Source: Mycolicibacter sp. MU0102 (GTDB taxonomy: Bacteria > Actinomycetota > Actinomycetes > Mycobacteriales > Mycobacteriaceae). Taken from it: a DNA stretch of 64,000 bases. The notes beneath the pieces are model-generated. The model searched no databases. It worked only from the letters and a program-made list of their open reading frames with translations, and was not told where the DNA came from. Positions within the stretch are counted from its first letter, which is position 1. The number at the start of each line of letters is the position of its first letter. Location of the stretch: NCBI RefSeq assembly GCF_963378105.1, contig NZ_OY726398.1, forward strand, positions 1,054,001-1,118,000, given 5' to 3'. Shown in pieces: positions 30,114-38,067 of the stretch. The translations under genes and the position numbers were made by a program.

Positions 30114-31265
30114 TCAGCCAGCGACGACAGGCCGGGCCATCACCGTGGGTTTGACCCCGTATTTGGGGTTGCTCAAGCCGAGGCCGCCGCGCCCGGCGGC
30201 GGCCGCGGCCGGGATACCGGCCGGTATGGCGTTCACCGCGGCACCCTCTTCGGCGGCGTCGGCAACCCACTCGGAGGTGATCAGTGGCGCCGCACCGGCT
30301 TCGGCCGGTAGCGCACCCGGCCACGATGCCGGTACCGACAGCCCGCCGGCGGGCGCTGCCTGTCCGACACTCACCAGCACCGACCGCCCGGCGGCGGCGC
30401 CGGCCTCGGCCGTGGAGGTCGGCGAGTCGACCAGGACATCGACCAATCCTTCAGGGGCGTGGGCGCTTGCCAGACCGGCGGCGGCCGAGATGCCGGCGAA
30501 CATGTTCCATGACGCGACGTTGCCGATCGCACTGCCGTAGGTCTGGAATGCGTTCCAGATACCGATGTTCTGCGTTGAGTTGATGATGTCGCCGAGGCTG
30601 TTGGTGGCCTCCGCGGGGGATGCGAGTCCCTGGACCGCGTTGGGCAGGCTGGACACCAGCTGCGAGAGGCCGGAGTTGCTGCCCGCATTCGACGTGGTGG
30701 CCTGTGCCACCGCAGCCGTCTGGCCGGCGGTTCCGGCGGGATTGGTGGTTTGGGCGGGCTGGTTGAGCGGATTCAGGACCCCGGCCAGCGCCGACGAGGC
30801 TGCGTAGCCGTACATGGCGGCGGCGTCCTGCGCCCACATCTCGGCGTATAGCGCCTCGGTGGTGGCGATCGCTGCGGTGTTGACGCCCAGGAAATTCGTC
30901 GCAACCAGGGCGGCCAGTTGTGCCCGATTGGCGGCAACTGCGGGTGGGGGCACGGTCATCGCGAACGCTGCCTGGTAGGCGGCCGCGGACGCGGTGGCCT
31001 GTGCCGCGGCGTGTTCGGCGGCGGCGGCGGTCTGGTTCAGCCACGCCACGAAGGGGGCGACGGCCGCAGCCATCGCCGTCGATGCCGGGCCGAGCCACTC
31101 CTCACCGGTCAGCGTGGCGATCACCGACTGATATGACGAGGCGGTGGTGGCCAATTCAGCGCCGATCCCGTTCCACGCGGCCGCAGCGGCCATCATCGGT
31201 GCAGCCCCGGAGCCGGCATACATCAGACCAGAGTTGATTTCCGGAGGTAGGGCGCCAAAGTCCAT
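30114..31265 (-). CDS. PPE protein, SVP subfamily (unit 3)
   Basis: The 383-residue PPE protein starts MDFGALPPEINSGLMY. Its N-terminal PPE domain (about 1-175) contains the WxG turn in EEWLGPAS. The C-terminal PPE-SVP domain has GGLSVPASWPGA and ends GLSNPKYGVKPTVMARPVV. SVP-type PPE proteins are mostly ESX-5 substrates exported as PE-PPE heterodimers. It follows the PE gene of unit 3 by 39 bp and precedes kdpD by 28 bp, an unusual linkage. Confidence 0.92.
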   Translation of the reverse strand: MDFGALPPEINSGLMYAGSGAAPMMAAAAAWNGIGAELATTASSYQSVIATLTGEEWLGPASTAMAAAVAPFVAWLNQTAAAAEHAAAQATASAAAYQAAFAMTVPPPAVAANRAQLAALVATNFLGVNTAAIATTEALYAEMWAQDAAAMYGYAASSALAGVLNPLNQPAQTTNPAGTAGQTAAVAQATTSNAGSNSGLSQLVSSLPNAVQGLASPAEATNSLGDIINSTQNIGIWNAFQTYGSAIGNVASWNMFAGISAAAGLASAHAPEGLVDVLVDSPTSTAEAGAAAGRSVLVSVGQAAPAGGLSVPASWPGALPAEAGAAPLITSEWVADAAEEGAAVNAIPAGIPAAAAAGRGGLGLSNPKYGVKPTVMARPVVAG

Positions 31266-31304
31266 GTCTTCAAATCCTGTTGCTGGTGAGTTGTGCAGAC
31301 GTGG

Positions 31305-32105
31305 CTATACGCCCGTGGCGCGCGGCGCCACCTTGGGCTTGACGCCGTAGCGCAACCGGCCGCCGGCTTTGCCGTCCTTGGAGGCCGCCGCCGGTATGCC
31401 GGCGGGCACGGCGGAGGCCGGCGTGTGCTCGGCAGCGGCAGTGGTCGCACTGGCGAGCCGCGCGGCCGGGGCCGCCGGCTCTGGGGCACCGGCCCAGCTG
31501 GGCGGGGCCGACAGCTTGCCTGCCGCTGCCGCCTGCCCGCCGGTGACCACCGATACCGGTCCGGCATCCGAGCTGGCGTTGGTCAGTACCGACGAGGGCA
31601 GCGCGTCGGTGGAACTGGCCAGGTGGCCCGGCGCCAGGAAGCCGGAGCTGCCCAGCTGCAGCAGGTCGGATGCCGCGGACCCGAAGTTGCTGGCCTGCAT
31701 GGCACCGGCGATGCCTAGGTTGGACACCGCGGCGTTGGACAGGTTGTAGGGGCCCGATGCCGACCCGGTCAGCATGTTGATGAGGTCGGTCAGCGGGGAG
31801 TCGGCCGCCCCGTTGCCGGTCGCGTTGGCCGCCTCGGTGGTGTCGTAGGACTCTGAGCTGGTGCGCAGGGTCTGGACGAACATCTCCTGGATCGCGGCGG
31901 CTTGGGCGCTGATCTGCTGGTACAGGGTTCCATAGGCGGAGAACTGCGTCGCTTGAAGTGCCGAGACCGCGTCCGCTGCCGCCGGCGCCACGCCCGTGGT
32001 CGGTGTCGCAGCCGCCGTGTTCTGCGCCGTCATCGCCGCACCGATCGTCTGCAGGTTAGTGGCAGCCGCGGCGAGCGCCTCGGGCTGCGTGGTCACGAAC
32101 GACAT
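31305..32105 (-). CDS. PE protein with a PPE-SVP-like C-terminal domain (unit 3)
   Basis: The 266-residue protein has a normal PE domain (MSFVTTQPEALAAAATNLQT) with the type VII secretion motif YxxxE in SYDTTEAANA. Instead of ending near residue 100 like the other PE proteins here, it continues about 165 residues. The last 80 (GKLSAPPSWAGA to GGRLRYGVKPKVAPR) closely resemble the SVP tail of the neighbouring PPE proteins. It therefore looks like a PE/PPE-tail hybrid. It leads unit 3 and would pair with the PPE downstream. Confidence 0.88.
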   Translation of the reverse strand: MSFVTTQPEALAAAATNLQTIGAAMTAQNTAAATPTTGVAPAAADAVSALQATQFSAYGTLYQQISAQAAAIQEMFVQTLRTSSESYDTTEAANATGNGAADSPLTDLINMLTGSASGPYNLSNAAVSNLGIAGAMQASNFGSAASDLLQLGSSGFLAPGHLASSTDALPSSVLTNASSDAGPVSVVTGGQAAAAGKLSAPPSWAGAPEPAAPAARLASATTAAAEHTPASAVPAGIPAAASKDGKAGGRLRYGVKPKVAPRATGV

Positions 32106-32189
32106 GACTTCTCCTGACGGATGGCGGTTTGACCGGCGGCCGAATGCACGGCTCCACTGTTTCCGGCAGATGGTGCCGTGACCACGGCA

Positions 32190-32205
32190 TTAACGACTTC
32201 TTTAC
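32190..32205 (-). promoter_or_regulatory. Putative OmpR-family operator before PE unit 3
   Basis: On the minus strand the site reads GTAAAGAAGTCGTTAA, with half-sites GTAAA and GTTAA 11 bp apart. It lies about 85 bp upstream of the PE start at 32105. It matches the pattern seen before the other two PE units and kdp. Unit 3 continues into kdpD-kdpE, so the site could mediate autoregulation of KdpE. Confidence 0.5.
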
Positions 32206-32235
32206 GGGCCGATCTGGATTATTGACGGTTTGCTT

Positions 32236-32520
32236 TCAGGCCCAGCTGGAGCCCACGGCGGCGTCGGTGTTGGCCATGTTGTTGCCAGCCGTCTGCACCT
32301 TCTGGCCGTGGGCGTTGGCCTGCTCGTAAATGACCTGGAAGTTCCGCCCAAGCGCGGTGATGAACTCCTGGCAGGCCACCGAGCCGGCGCCGCCCCAGAA
32401 GTCCCCGGCGGCCAGCACATCGTGCACGATCGCCTGGTGCTCGGCCTCCAAAGCGGCGGCCTGGGCGCGGATCAATGCGCCGTGGGCGTCGACGTCGCCG
32501 AACTGGTAGTTGATGGACAT
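32236..32520 (-). CDS. esxN: WXG100 protein, EsxN-like (Mtb9.9 family), unit 2
   Basis: The 94-residue protein MSINYQFGDVDAHGALIRAQ... has the WXG turn as WGG (residues 42-44, in FWGGAGS) and ends NTDAAVGSSWA. It belongs to the Mtb9.9 group (EsxI/L/N/O/V); which paralogue cannot be decided. It would form a helical heterodimer with the EsxM-like protein upstream and be exported by a type VII system, most likely ESX-5. AAGGAGAAC precedes the start. Confidence 0.93.
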   Translation of the reverse strand: MSINYQFGDVDAHGALIRAQAAALEAEHQAIVHDVLAAGDFWGGAGSVACQEFITALGRNFQVIYEQANAHGQKVQTAGNNMANTDAAVGSSWA

Positions 32521-32540
32521 TGTTGTTCTCCTTTTCTTGG

Positions 32541-32837
32541 TTAGCTGCTCAGGATCTGCTGCGAGGCAGCTTCCTGCTGTTCGTACTGGTTGGCGTCGCG
32601 GATCAGACCGTCACGCACGCCGTGCAGCATGTTGACGATGTTGCTGAACGCGGTCTGCATCTGGCCCATGGTGTCGTAGGACGTGCGTTCGGCCAGCCCG
32701 CCCCAGCCGGAGCCGGAAATGCTGGTCGTCGATGCCCACATCCGTCGGGCCTCGTCCTCCACGGTCTGTGCGTGCGCGTCGAAACGTGCCGCGGTCGAAC
32801 GCATGGCGTCCGGGTCGGTCATAAAACGCGTGGTCAT
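32541..32837 (-). CDS. esxM: WXG100 protein, EsxM-like (QILSS family), unit 2
   Basis: From ATG 32837 (AAGGAG upstream) this gives 98 residues beginning MTTRFMTDPDAMRSTAARFD. The WGG turn is at 45-47 and the protein ends in the QQILSS hallmark of the QILSS group (EsxJ/K/M/P/W). YEQQE provides the C-terminal YxxxE secretion signal. The frame is open far upstream, but that part is antisense-like shadow of the PPE gene. It is 20 bp upstream of its partner esxN. Confidence 0.93.
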   Translation of the reverse strand: MTTRFMTDPDAMRSTAARFDAHAQTVEDEARRMWASTTSISGSGWGGLAERTSYDTMGQMQTAFSNIVNMLHGVRDGLIRDANQYEQQEAASQQILSS

Positions 32838-32878
32838 GATGTCTCGCTGTCTCCTTGGTGGTGATTTCTTTTTCCTGC

Positions 32879-33994
32879 TCAGCCCGCCGCCACCGGGTGC
32901 ATGGTGACGGTGGGCCGAAATCCATAGCTCGGGGCGGGGGCCGCCGAGGTGGCGCGTGCGCCGAGCGTTCCGATCGGCATGCCGGTGGGCATGGGGCCCA
33001 CGCCTCGTTCGGCGGCGGCCAAGGTCCCTGCCGGCAATGCTGTTGAGGTGGCTCCGGCAGTCGTGCCGCTGGCGGCCCACGTCGGCGGTACCGAGAGCAG
33101 GCCGACCGAACCGGCTCGCCCCAGGCCGGCCACCACGCCGGCGCCGTTGGCGCTCGTGCCGGCCGCACCAGCCAGTCTCGCGGCGTTGGTCAGCACCGTC
33201 CCTGAGAGCAGCGGCGCCGCGGCCAGCGCGGGCGCGGGCGTCGTGGTGGCGCCGCCGGCGCTGCTGACGATGCCGAGCATGTTCGACAGCACCCCGACCA
33301 GGTTGGAGCCACTGGAGCTCGCCAGCGAACCCAGGTTCGCCGGGTCCAGCAGGCTGCTGAGCATCCCGGATGCCGACGACGAGCCGGCTTGCAGCGGTGA
33401 CGAAAGTCCTTGCAGCGCAGCCGGAACCGACGAGATCAGTTGGGCTAGCCCGCCCAGCCCGCCCGGGGTGGTCGTGTCGGCGGGCGCGGCGAATGGAGTC
33501 ACCTGCGCCGCTGCCGCCGACGAGCCCGCGTAGCCGTACATAGCGGCGGCGTCCTGGGCCCACATCTGGGCGTACTGAGCCTCGGTGGCCGCGATCGCCG
33601 GAGTGTTCTGCCCCAGCAGGTTGGTCGCGACCAGCATCATCAGCAGGCTGCGGTTGGCCACGATCACCGGCGGCGGCACCGTCATGGCGAACGCCGTCTC
33701 GAACGCGGCCGCGGCCGCAGTGGCCTGGGTGGCGGCCTGCTCGGCTTGAGCGGCGGTGGTGTTCATCCACGCCACGTAGGGAGTGGCCGCGGCGACCATC
33801 GACGCCGACGCCGAACCCGTCCACAGTTCACCGGCCATCCGGGTGACCACCGCCTGGTAGGCGGCGGCGGTCGACCCCAGCTCCAAGGCCAGGCCGTGCC
33901 AGGTCGTGGCGGCGGCCATCAACGGCGCCGCGCCCGGGCCGGTGTAGATCCACGCGGAGTTGACTTCCGGTGGCAACGCACCGAATTCCATCAT
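32879..33994 (-). CDS. PPE protein, SVP subfamily (unit 2)
   Basis: The 371-residue protein starts at one of two adjacent ATGs (MMEFGALPPEVNSAWIYTG). The PPE domain includes the WxG turn in ELWTGSAS. The C-terminal SVP domain contains GLLSVPPTWAASG and ends SYGFRPTVTMHPVAAG. It lies 27 bp downstream of its PE partner and 41 bp upstream of esxM, forming the standard PE-PPE-esxM-esxN order of ESX-5-type units. Confidence 0.92.
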   Translation of the reverse strand: MMEFGALPPEVNSAWIYTGPGAAPLMAAATTWHGLALELGSTAAAYQAVVTRMAGELWTGSASASMVAAATPYVAWMNTTAAQAEQAATQATAAAAAFETAFAMTVPPPVIVANRSLLMMLVATNLLGQNTPAIAATEAQYAQMWAQDAAAMYGYAGSSAAAAQVTPFAAPADTTTPGGLGGLAQLISSVPAALQGLSSPLQAGSSSASGMLSSLLDPANLGSLASSSGSNLVGVLSNMLGIVSSAGGATTTPAPALAAAPLLSGTVLTNAARLAGAAGTSANGAGVVAGLGRAGSVGLLSVPPTWAASGTTAGATSTALPAGTLAAAERGVGPMPTGMPIGTLGARATSAAPAPSYGFRPTVTMHPVAAG

Positions 33995-34021
33995 TTCGTG
34001 ATCCGTTGGGCGTGCGGGAAA

Positions 34022-34330
34022 CTAGCGGGCTGCGATCGCGTTGGCGGCCTCAGTCGCCTCGTACGCGCCCGCGCCAGCCGCCAAGGTGGCGACGAACATC
34101 TGATGAATCGCGTCTGCCTGAGCACTGACCGCCTGGTATAGGCCGGCGTGCGCCGCGAACTGGGCGGCGGTCAACGCCGACACCGGATCCGCCGCCGCGG
34201 GTATCACGTCGGTGGTCGCCGGGGCGGCCGCCGCGTTCTGGGCGGCCATCGCCGCGCCGATACCGGTCAATTCGCCGGCCGCGGTCGTCAGCCCGGCGGG
34301 CTGCGCGCTCACGAACGACATCAACGACAT
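34022..34330 (-). CDS. PE protein (unit 2)
   Basis: ATG 34330 gives 102 residues and has GAGGAG six bases upstream; the ATG at 34336 touches the ribosome site and 34321 (MSFVSAQPAG) is the other option. It is a stand-alone PE domain: MSFVSAQPAGLTTAAGELTG at the start and the YxxxE secretion motif in AYEATEAANA near the end. It should form an export-competent heterodimer with the PPE protein encoded just downstream. Confidence 0.9.
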   Translation of the reverse strand: MSLMSFVSAQPAGLTTAAGELTGIGAAMAAQNAAAAPATTDVIPAAADPVSALTAAQFAAHAGLYQAVSAQADAIHQMFVATLAAGAGAYEATEAANAIAAR

Positions 34331-34412
34331 CACCATCTCCTCACCAATTGAGCCGGCACGGTGCCGGCCACGAGATCCACCGTGCCGCAGCGGTGCTCGG
34401 CTAGCTGTTGCC

Positions 34413-34428
34413 CTTACGCGCTCTTAAC
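34413..34428 (-). promoter_or_regulatory. Putative OmpR-family operator before PE unit 2
   Basis: On the minus strand it reads GTTAAGAGCGCGTAAG, with half-sites GTTAA and GTAAG 11 bp apart. It lies about 82 bp upstream of the PE start at 34330, the same distance as the sites before units 1 and 3. It sits between the terminator of unit 1 and the start of unit 2, as expected for a promoter-proximal operator. Confidence 0.5.
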
Positions 34429-34472
34429 GACGCCGGGGCCAACCTTGATGAGTCCTTGATGTCCGGGAATGG

Positions 34473-34509
34473 AAAAACCCGACGCAGCCCCCTCTGCTGC
34501 GTCGGGTTT
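34473..34509 (-). terminator. Intrinsic terminator of unit 1 (after esxN)
   Basis: A hairpin pairs AAACCCGACGCAGC with GCTGCGTCGGGTTT around a short loop. On the minus strand it ends GGGTTTTTCC, giving a U-run. It lies 19 bp past the esxN stop of unit 1 and separates units 1 and 2 into distinct transcripts. The A-run on the other side means it could work in both directions. Confidence 0.85.
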
Positions 34510-34527
34510 CCCGGGACTTGGCTGACG

Positions 34528-34812
34528 TTACGCCCAGCTGGAGCCGACCGAGGCGTCGGTGTTGGCCATGTTGTTGCCGGCCGACTGCACCTTCTGACCG
34601 TGGCTGTTGGCCTGTTCGTAGATCACCGCGAAGTTGCGGCCCAACTGCGCCACAAACTCCTGGCACGCCACCGAACCGGCGCCACCCCAGAAGTCACCGG
34701 CGGCCAGCACATCGTGCACGATCGCCTGGTGCTCAGCCTCCAACGAAGCAGCCTGGGCACGAATCAACGCACCGTGGGCATCCACATCACCGAACTGGTA
34801 ATTGATCGACAT
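34528..34812 (-). CDS. esxN: WXG100 protein, EsxN-like (Mtb9.9 family), unit 1
   Basis: The 94-residue protein is nearly identical to the unit 2 EsxN-like protein, with WGG at 42-44 and the end NTDASVGSSWA. The differences lie mainly in the middle helix (FVAQLGRNFAVIYEQANSHG against FITALGRNFQVIYEQANAHG). It pairs with the EsxM-like protein upstream. The near-identity shows recent duplication or gene conversion between units. Confidence 0.93.
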   Translation of the reverse strand: MSINYQFGDVDAHGALIRAQAASLEAEHQAIVHDVLAAGDFWGGAGSVACQEFVAQLGRNFAVIYEQANSHGQKVQSAGNNMANTDASVGSSWA

Positions 34813-34826
34813 CTGCGGTTCTCCTT

Positions 34827-35123
34827 CTAGCTCGACAGGATCTGCTGGGAAGCAGCTTCCTGCTGCTCGTAGTGGTTAGCGTCGCGGATAAGACCGTCGC
34901 GCACACCGTGCAGCATGTTCACGATGTTGCGGAACGCGGTCTGCATCTGACCCATGGTGTCCATCGAAGTCCGCTCCGCCAGACCACCCCAGCCAGCACC
35001 GGAGATGTTCGTCGACGACGCCCACATCCGACGAGCCTCGTCCTCCACCGTCTGCGCGTGCACATCAAAACGGCCCGCCATCGAACGCATCGCGTCCGGA
35101 TCAGTCATAAAACGTGTTGCCAC
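34827..35123 (-). CDS. esxM: WXG100 protein, EsxM-like (QILSS family), unit 1
   Basis: From GTG 35123, with AAAAGGAG upstream, this gives 98 residues beginning VATRFMTDPDAMRSMAGRFD. It has the WGG turn in GAGWGGLAE, the YEQQE secretion motif and the QQILSS end. It is almost identical to the unit 2 copy. Gap to esxN is 14 bp. It follows two PPE genes here, where unit 2 has one. Confidence 0.93.
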   Translation of the reverse strand: MATRFMTDPDAMRSMAGRFDVHAQTVEDEARRMWASSTNISGAGWGGLAERTSMDTMGQMQTAFRNIVNMLHGVRDGLIRDANHYEQQEAASQQILSS

Positions 35124-35167
35124 TGTTGTGTCTCCTTTTCTGCGGTTCCGCTTTGCGGTGAGGGGGT

Positions 35168-36415
35168 TTAACCGGCAACTACCGGCCGGGCCATGACGGT
35201 CGGTTTGAAGCCGTAGCGCGGGGTGCTCAGACCGAAGCCGCCCCGTTCGGCACCCATCGGCATTCCGCCGGGCATGGCCGCCATCGACGACTCGATCTCT
35301 TCGGGGGCGGCCGCCCAGCTGCTGCCCTGCAAGGCGTTGGCGGTGTCGACGGCACTGGCGGCGGGAGCGGCTGCGGCCCAGGTCGGTGGCGTGGACAGCT
35401 CGCCTACCAGGGTGGCCTGACCCACGCCGGCCGACACGGTCTGGGCGCTCGCGGTGAACGCCGACGCGCCGCCCAGCGCACCCAAGCTGCTCAACGGACC
35501 GCCCGGGGCTAGCAGGGCACCGATGCCGGCACCTGCCGCACCACCGCCGAGGGCGTTGAAACCACCGCCGGAGAAGAACGTGGTCATGGTCGGGATCAAA
35601 CTGGCGGGGGTGAACGCCGCGGAGGTTCCGGTGAAGCTCATCATGCCGTTGAGCGGGTAAGTCACCAGCGACACAACACCGTTGATCGACGCGTTCCGGC
35701 CGATGGCTTCGAGCAGTCCGGACCACGTGGCCGGGGGCAGACCGGCGTCCGCGGGACCCGGCGAGGTCAGCGTCTGCAGCGTGTTCGGCAGCGACGAAAT
35801 CGCCTGTGCCGTCTGCGCGGTGTTGTTGGCGGCGGTGTTGCCGTTGGCCTGTCCGACCGCGGCGGCCTGGTTGGCCGTTCCGTCCGGGTTCGTGGTCTGG
35901 TTGGGCTCGTTGAACGGTGTCACCTTGCTCGCCGTCGCCGAGGACGCGGCGTAGCTGTACATGACGTCGGTGGCCTGGGCCCACATCTCGAAATACTGTG
36001 CGTCGCTGGCCATGATCGCCGCCGAGTTCTGACCGACGACGTTGGTCGCCACCAGTTGCTTCTGCTGCGCGCGATTGGCGGCGATCACCGCCGGGGGAGG
36101 GGTGGCCGCGTGGGCCGCCTCGAACGCGGCCGCTGCAGCGGTGGCCTGGGTGGCCGCCTCCTCGGCCTTGGTGGCCGTGTCGGCCATCCACGTCAGGTAC
36201 GGCTTGGTGGCCGCGGACATCGAGGCCGATGCCGGGCCCATCCACTCTTCGTCGACGAGTTGGGTGATCGTCGTTTCGTACGACGTCAACGCCGAGGAGA
36301 TCTCCGCGGCCAGTCCACGCCAGGCGGAGGCGACCGTCATCATCGGCGTGGAGCCGGGACCGGCGTACAGGCGCCCGGAGTTGATCTCCGGCGACAGCAG
36401 TGCGTAGTCGATCAT
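35168..36415 (-). CDS. PPE protein, SVP subfamily (unit 1, second PPE)
   Basis: ATG 36415, with TAGGAG upstream, gives 415 residues; the start is 8 bp after the previous PPE stop. The name-giving motif is changed to SPE (MIDYALLSPEINSGRLYAG), while the WxG turn in EEWMGPAS is kept. The C-terminal SVP-like domain has GELSTPPTWAAA and ends LSTPRYGFKPTVMARPVVAG. A second PPE next to one PE is unusual and raises the question of which PE partner it uses. Confidence 0.92.
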   Translation of the reverse strand: MIDYALLSPEINSGRLYAGPGSTPMMTVASAWRGLAAEISSALTSYETTITQLVDEEWMGPASASMSAATKPYLTWMADTATKAEEAATQATAAAAAFEAAHAATPPPAVIAANRAQQKQLVATNVVGQNSAAIMASDAQYFEMWAQATDVMYSYAASSATASKVTPFNEPNQTTNPDGTANQAAAVGQANGNTAANNTAQTAQAISSLPNTLQTLTSPGPADAGLPPATWSGLLEAIGRNASINGVVSLVTYPLNGMMSFTGTSAAFTPASLIPTMTTFFSGGGFNALGGGAAGAGIGALLAPGGPLSSLGALGGASAFTASAQTVSAGVGQATLVGELSTPPTWAAAAPAASAVDTANALQGSSWAAAPEEIESSMAAMPGGMPMGAERGGFGLSTPRYGFKPTVMARPVVAG

Positions 36416-36423
36416 CGTTGCTC

Positions 36424-37662
36424 CTAGACCACCATCGGCTTGGGCATGAATTTGGGCCGGAACCCGTAACGCGGCGTGCCGTAGTTCATGCCGCGCTGCC
36501 CGACGCCGGTCGGCACCGGGGGAGGCATCGAGGCCATGTTGTTGTGGGTCTCGGTGGGGACCGCCCAACCGCCGGGGCCGCTGGTGAGCGCCGCGGCGCC
36601 AGGGGTGGCCGCCGCCCAACTCGCCGGCGCCGAGAACGACGTCCCGACCAGTGAGGCCTTCCCCATGCCGGCGGTGACGGCCGGGGTGACCGAGCTGACC
36701 CCGAATGCGCTGCTGACCCCGCTGGAGAGGCCTCCGCCGAGCGCGCCCAGGGCGCCGAGTGCGCCCCCCGGGCTTAACGCCGCTCCCAGGCCGCTTCCGA
36801 GTGCGCTGCCGGTGGCGGCGGTGAAGCCGCCGCCGGTCAAGTTACCGATAAGGCTGGGCAGCAGGGCGGACGGGATGAAGGCCGCTCCGGTGCCCGCGGT
36901 GTTGAACAGGTTGTAGAGCGGGGTGCCGAACATGAACATGTAGCCGTTCGTCGGGTCGTTGTAGAGGAACTCGATGATCGGTGCGAGCCAGTCGGTCGAC
37001 GCTGCGGGCGAGGCCATGCTCTGCAGGGCGTTCGGCAGCGAGGAAATCATCTGCGCGGCCTGCGCGGTGTTGTTGGCAGTGCTGCTGCCGCCGGCCTGGG
37101 TGACCGCAGCACCCTGGTTGGCCAGCCCGGCCGGGTTGGTGGTTTCGGCCGGCTCGCTGAATGGGGTGACCTGTGTCGCGGCAGCCGAACCGCTGGCGTA
37201 GCCGTACATCGCGGCGGCGTCTTGGGCCCACATCTGGGCGTAGTTGGCGTCGAGGGTCGCGATCGCCGGGGTGTTGATGCCGAGGATGTTGGTCGCGACC
37301 AGCGCCGCCTGCTGCACCCGGTTGGTCGTGACGGCCGCCGGGGGCACCGTGGCCGCCCGCGCCGTCTCAAAGGCGGCGGCGGCGGAGGTGGCCTGGACCG
37401 CGGCCTGTTCGGCCAGCGCGGCGGTGTTGTTCATCCAGGCGATGTAGGGCGCCGCGGCCGCGGCCATCGATGACGAAGCCGGACCGAGCCATTCCTCGCC
37501 GGACAGCTCGGTGATCACCGTCTCGTAGGAGTGGGCGGCCGCGGACAGTTCGGCGGCCAATCCGCGCCAGGCCGCGGCGGCAGTCATCATCGGGGTCGAC
37601 CCCGGTCCCGTGTAGATGCGCCCGGAGTTGATCTCGGGGGGCAGTGCTCCGTAATCCCACAT
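36424..37662 (-). CDS. PPE protein, SVP subfamily (unit 1, first PPE)
   Basis: The 412-residue protein starts MWDYGALPPEINSGRIYTG, 9 bp after the stop of its PE partner. The PPE domain contains the WxG turn in EEWLGPAS. The C-terminal domain carries the SVP-variant FSAPASWAAATPG and ends YGTPRYGFRPKFMPKPMVV. The Gly/Ala-rich middle (about 255-320) is low complexity. It resembles the second PPE of the unit over most of its length, pointing to tandem duplication. Confidence 0.92.
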   Translation of the reverse strand: MWDYGALPPEINSGRIYTGPGSTPMMTAAAAWRGLAAELSAAAHSYETVITELSGEEWLGPASSSMAAAAAPYIAWMNNTAALAEQAAVQATSAAAAFETARAATVPPAAVTTNRVQQAALVATNILGINTPAIATLDANYAQMWAQDAAAMYGYASGSAAATQVTPFSEPAETTNPAGLANQGAAVTQAGGSSTANNTAQAAQMISSLPNALQSMASPAASTDWLAPIIEFLYNDPTNGYMFMFGTPLYNLFNTAGTGAAFIPSALLPSLIGNLTGGGFTAATGSALGSGLGAALSPGGALGALGALGGGLSSGVSSAFGVSSVTPAVTAGMGKASLVGTSFSAPASWAAATPGAAALTSGPGGWAVPTETHNNMASMPPPVPTGVGQRGMNYGTPRYGFRPKFMPKPMVV

Positions 37663-37671
37663 GGTTGCCGC

Positions 37672-37971
37672 CTAACCCGCCGCCGCCGCGTTCGCGGCCT
37701 CGGTGGCCGCGTACGACGCGGAGCTGCCCTTGAGCGTGGCCACGAACATTTCGTGAATGGCCGACGCCTGCGTGGCAACCGTCTGGTAGAGGTTGGCGTG
37801 CGCGGCGAACTGCGCGGCGGTCAGCGCCGAGACCTCGTCAGCCGCCGCCGGAGCGACGCCGGTAGTCGGGGCGGATGCCGCGGCGCTCTGCGCGTTGAGC
37901 GCCGCGCCGATCGCCTGCAGGGTGCTGGCCGCGGACGCCAGCGCCTCCGGCTGGGTGGTCACGAAAGACAT
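37672..37971 (-). CDS. PE protein (unit 1)
   Basis: The 99-residue protein is a stand-alone PE domain: MSFVTTQPEALASAASTLQA at the start and YxxxE in SYAATEAANA at the end. AAGGAGAAT precedes the ATG at 37971. It leads the five-gene unit PE-PPE-PPE-esxM-esxN, and its promoter region contains an 11-bp spaced repeat 81 bp upstream. Confidence 0.93.
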   Translation of the reverse strand: MSFVTTQPEALASAASTLQAIGAALNAQSAAASAPTTGVAPAAADEVSALTAAQFAAHANLYQTVATQASAIHEMFVATLKGSSASYAATEAANAAAAG

Positions 37972-38051
37972 GGGATTCTCCTTACAGAGCCCGGTGACGA
38001 TTCGGCTCCTGGCACCACCGTTGCGTATGACTGGGCGATTGTGAAAGCTGG

Positions 38052-38067
38052 TTAACCGCTTCTTAAC
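38052..38067 (-). promoter_or_regulatory. Putative OmpR-family operator before PE unit 1
   Basis: On the minus strand it reads GTTAAGAAGCGGTTAA: two identical GTTAA half-sites starting 11 bp apart. It is about 81 bp upstream of the PE start at 37971. It is the clearest copy of the element shared with units 2 and 3 and the kdp promoter. Confidence 0.55.
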
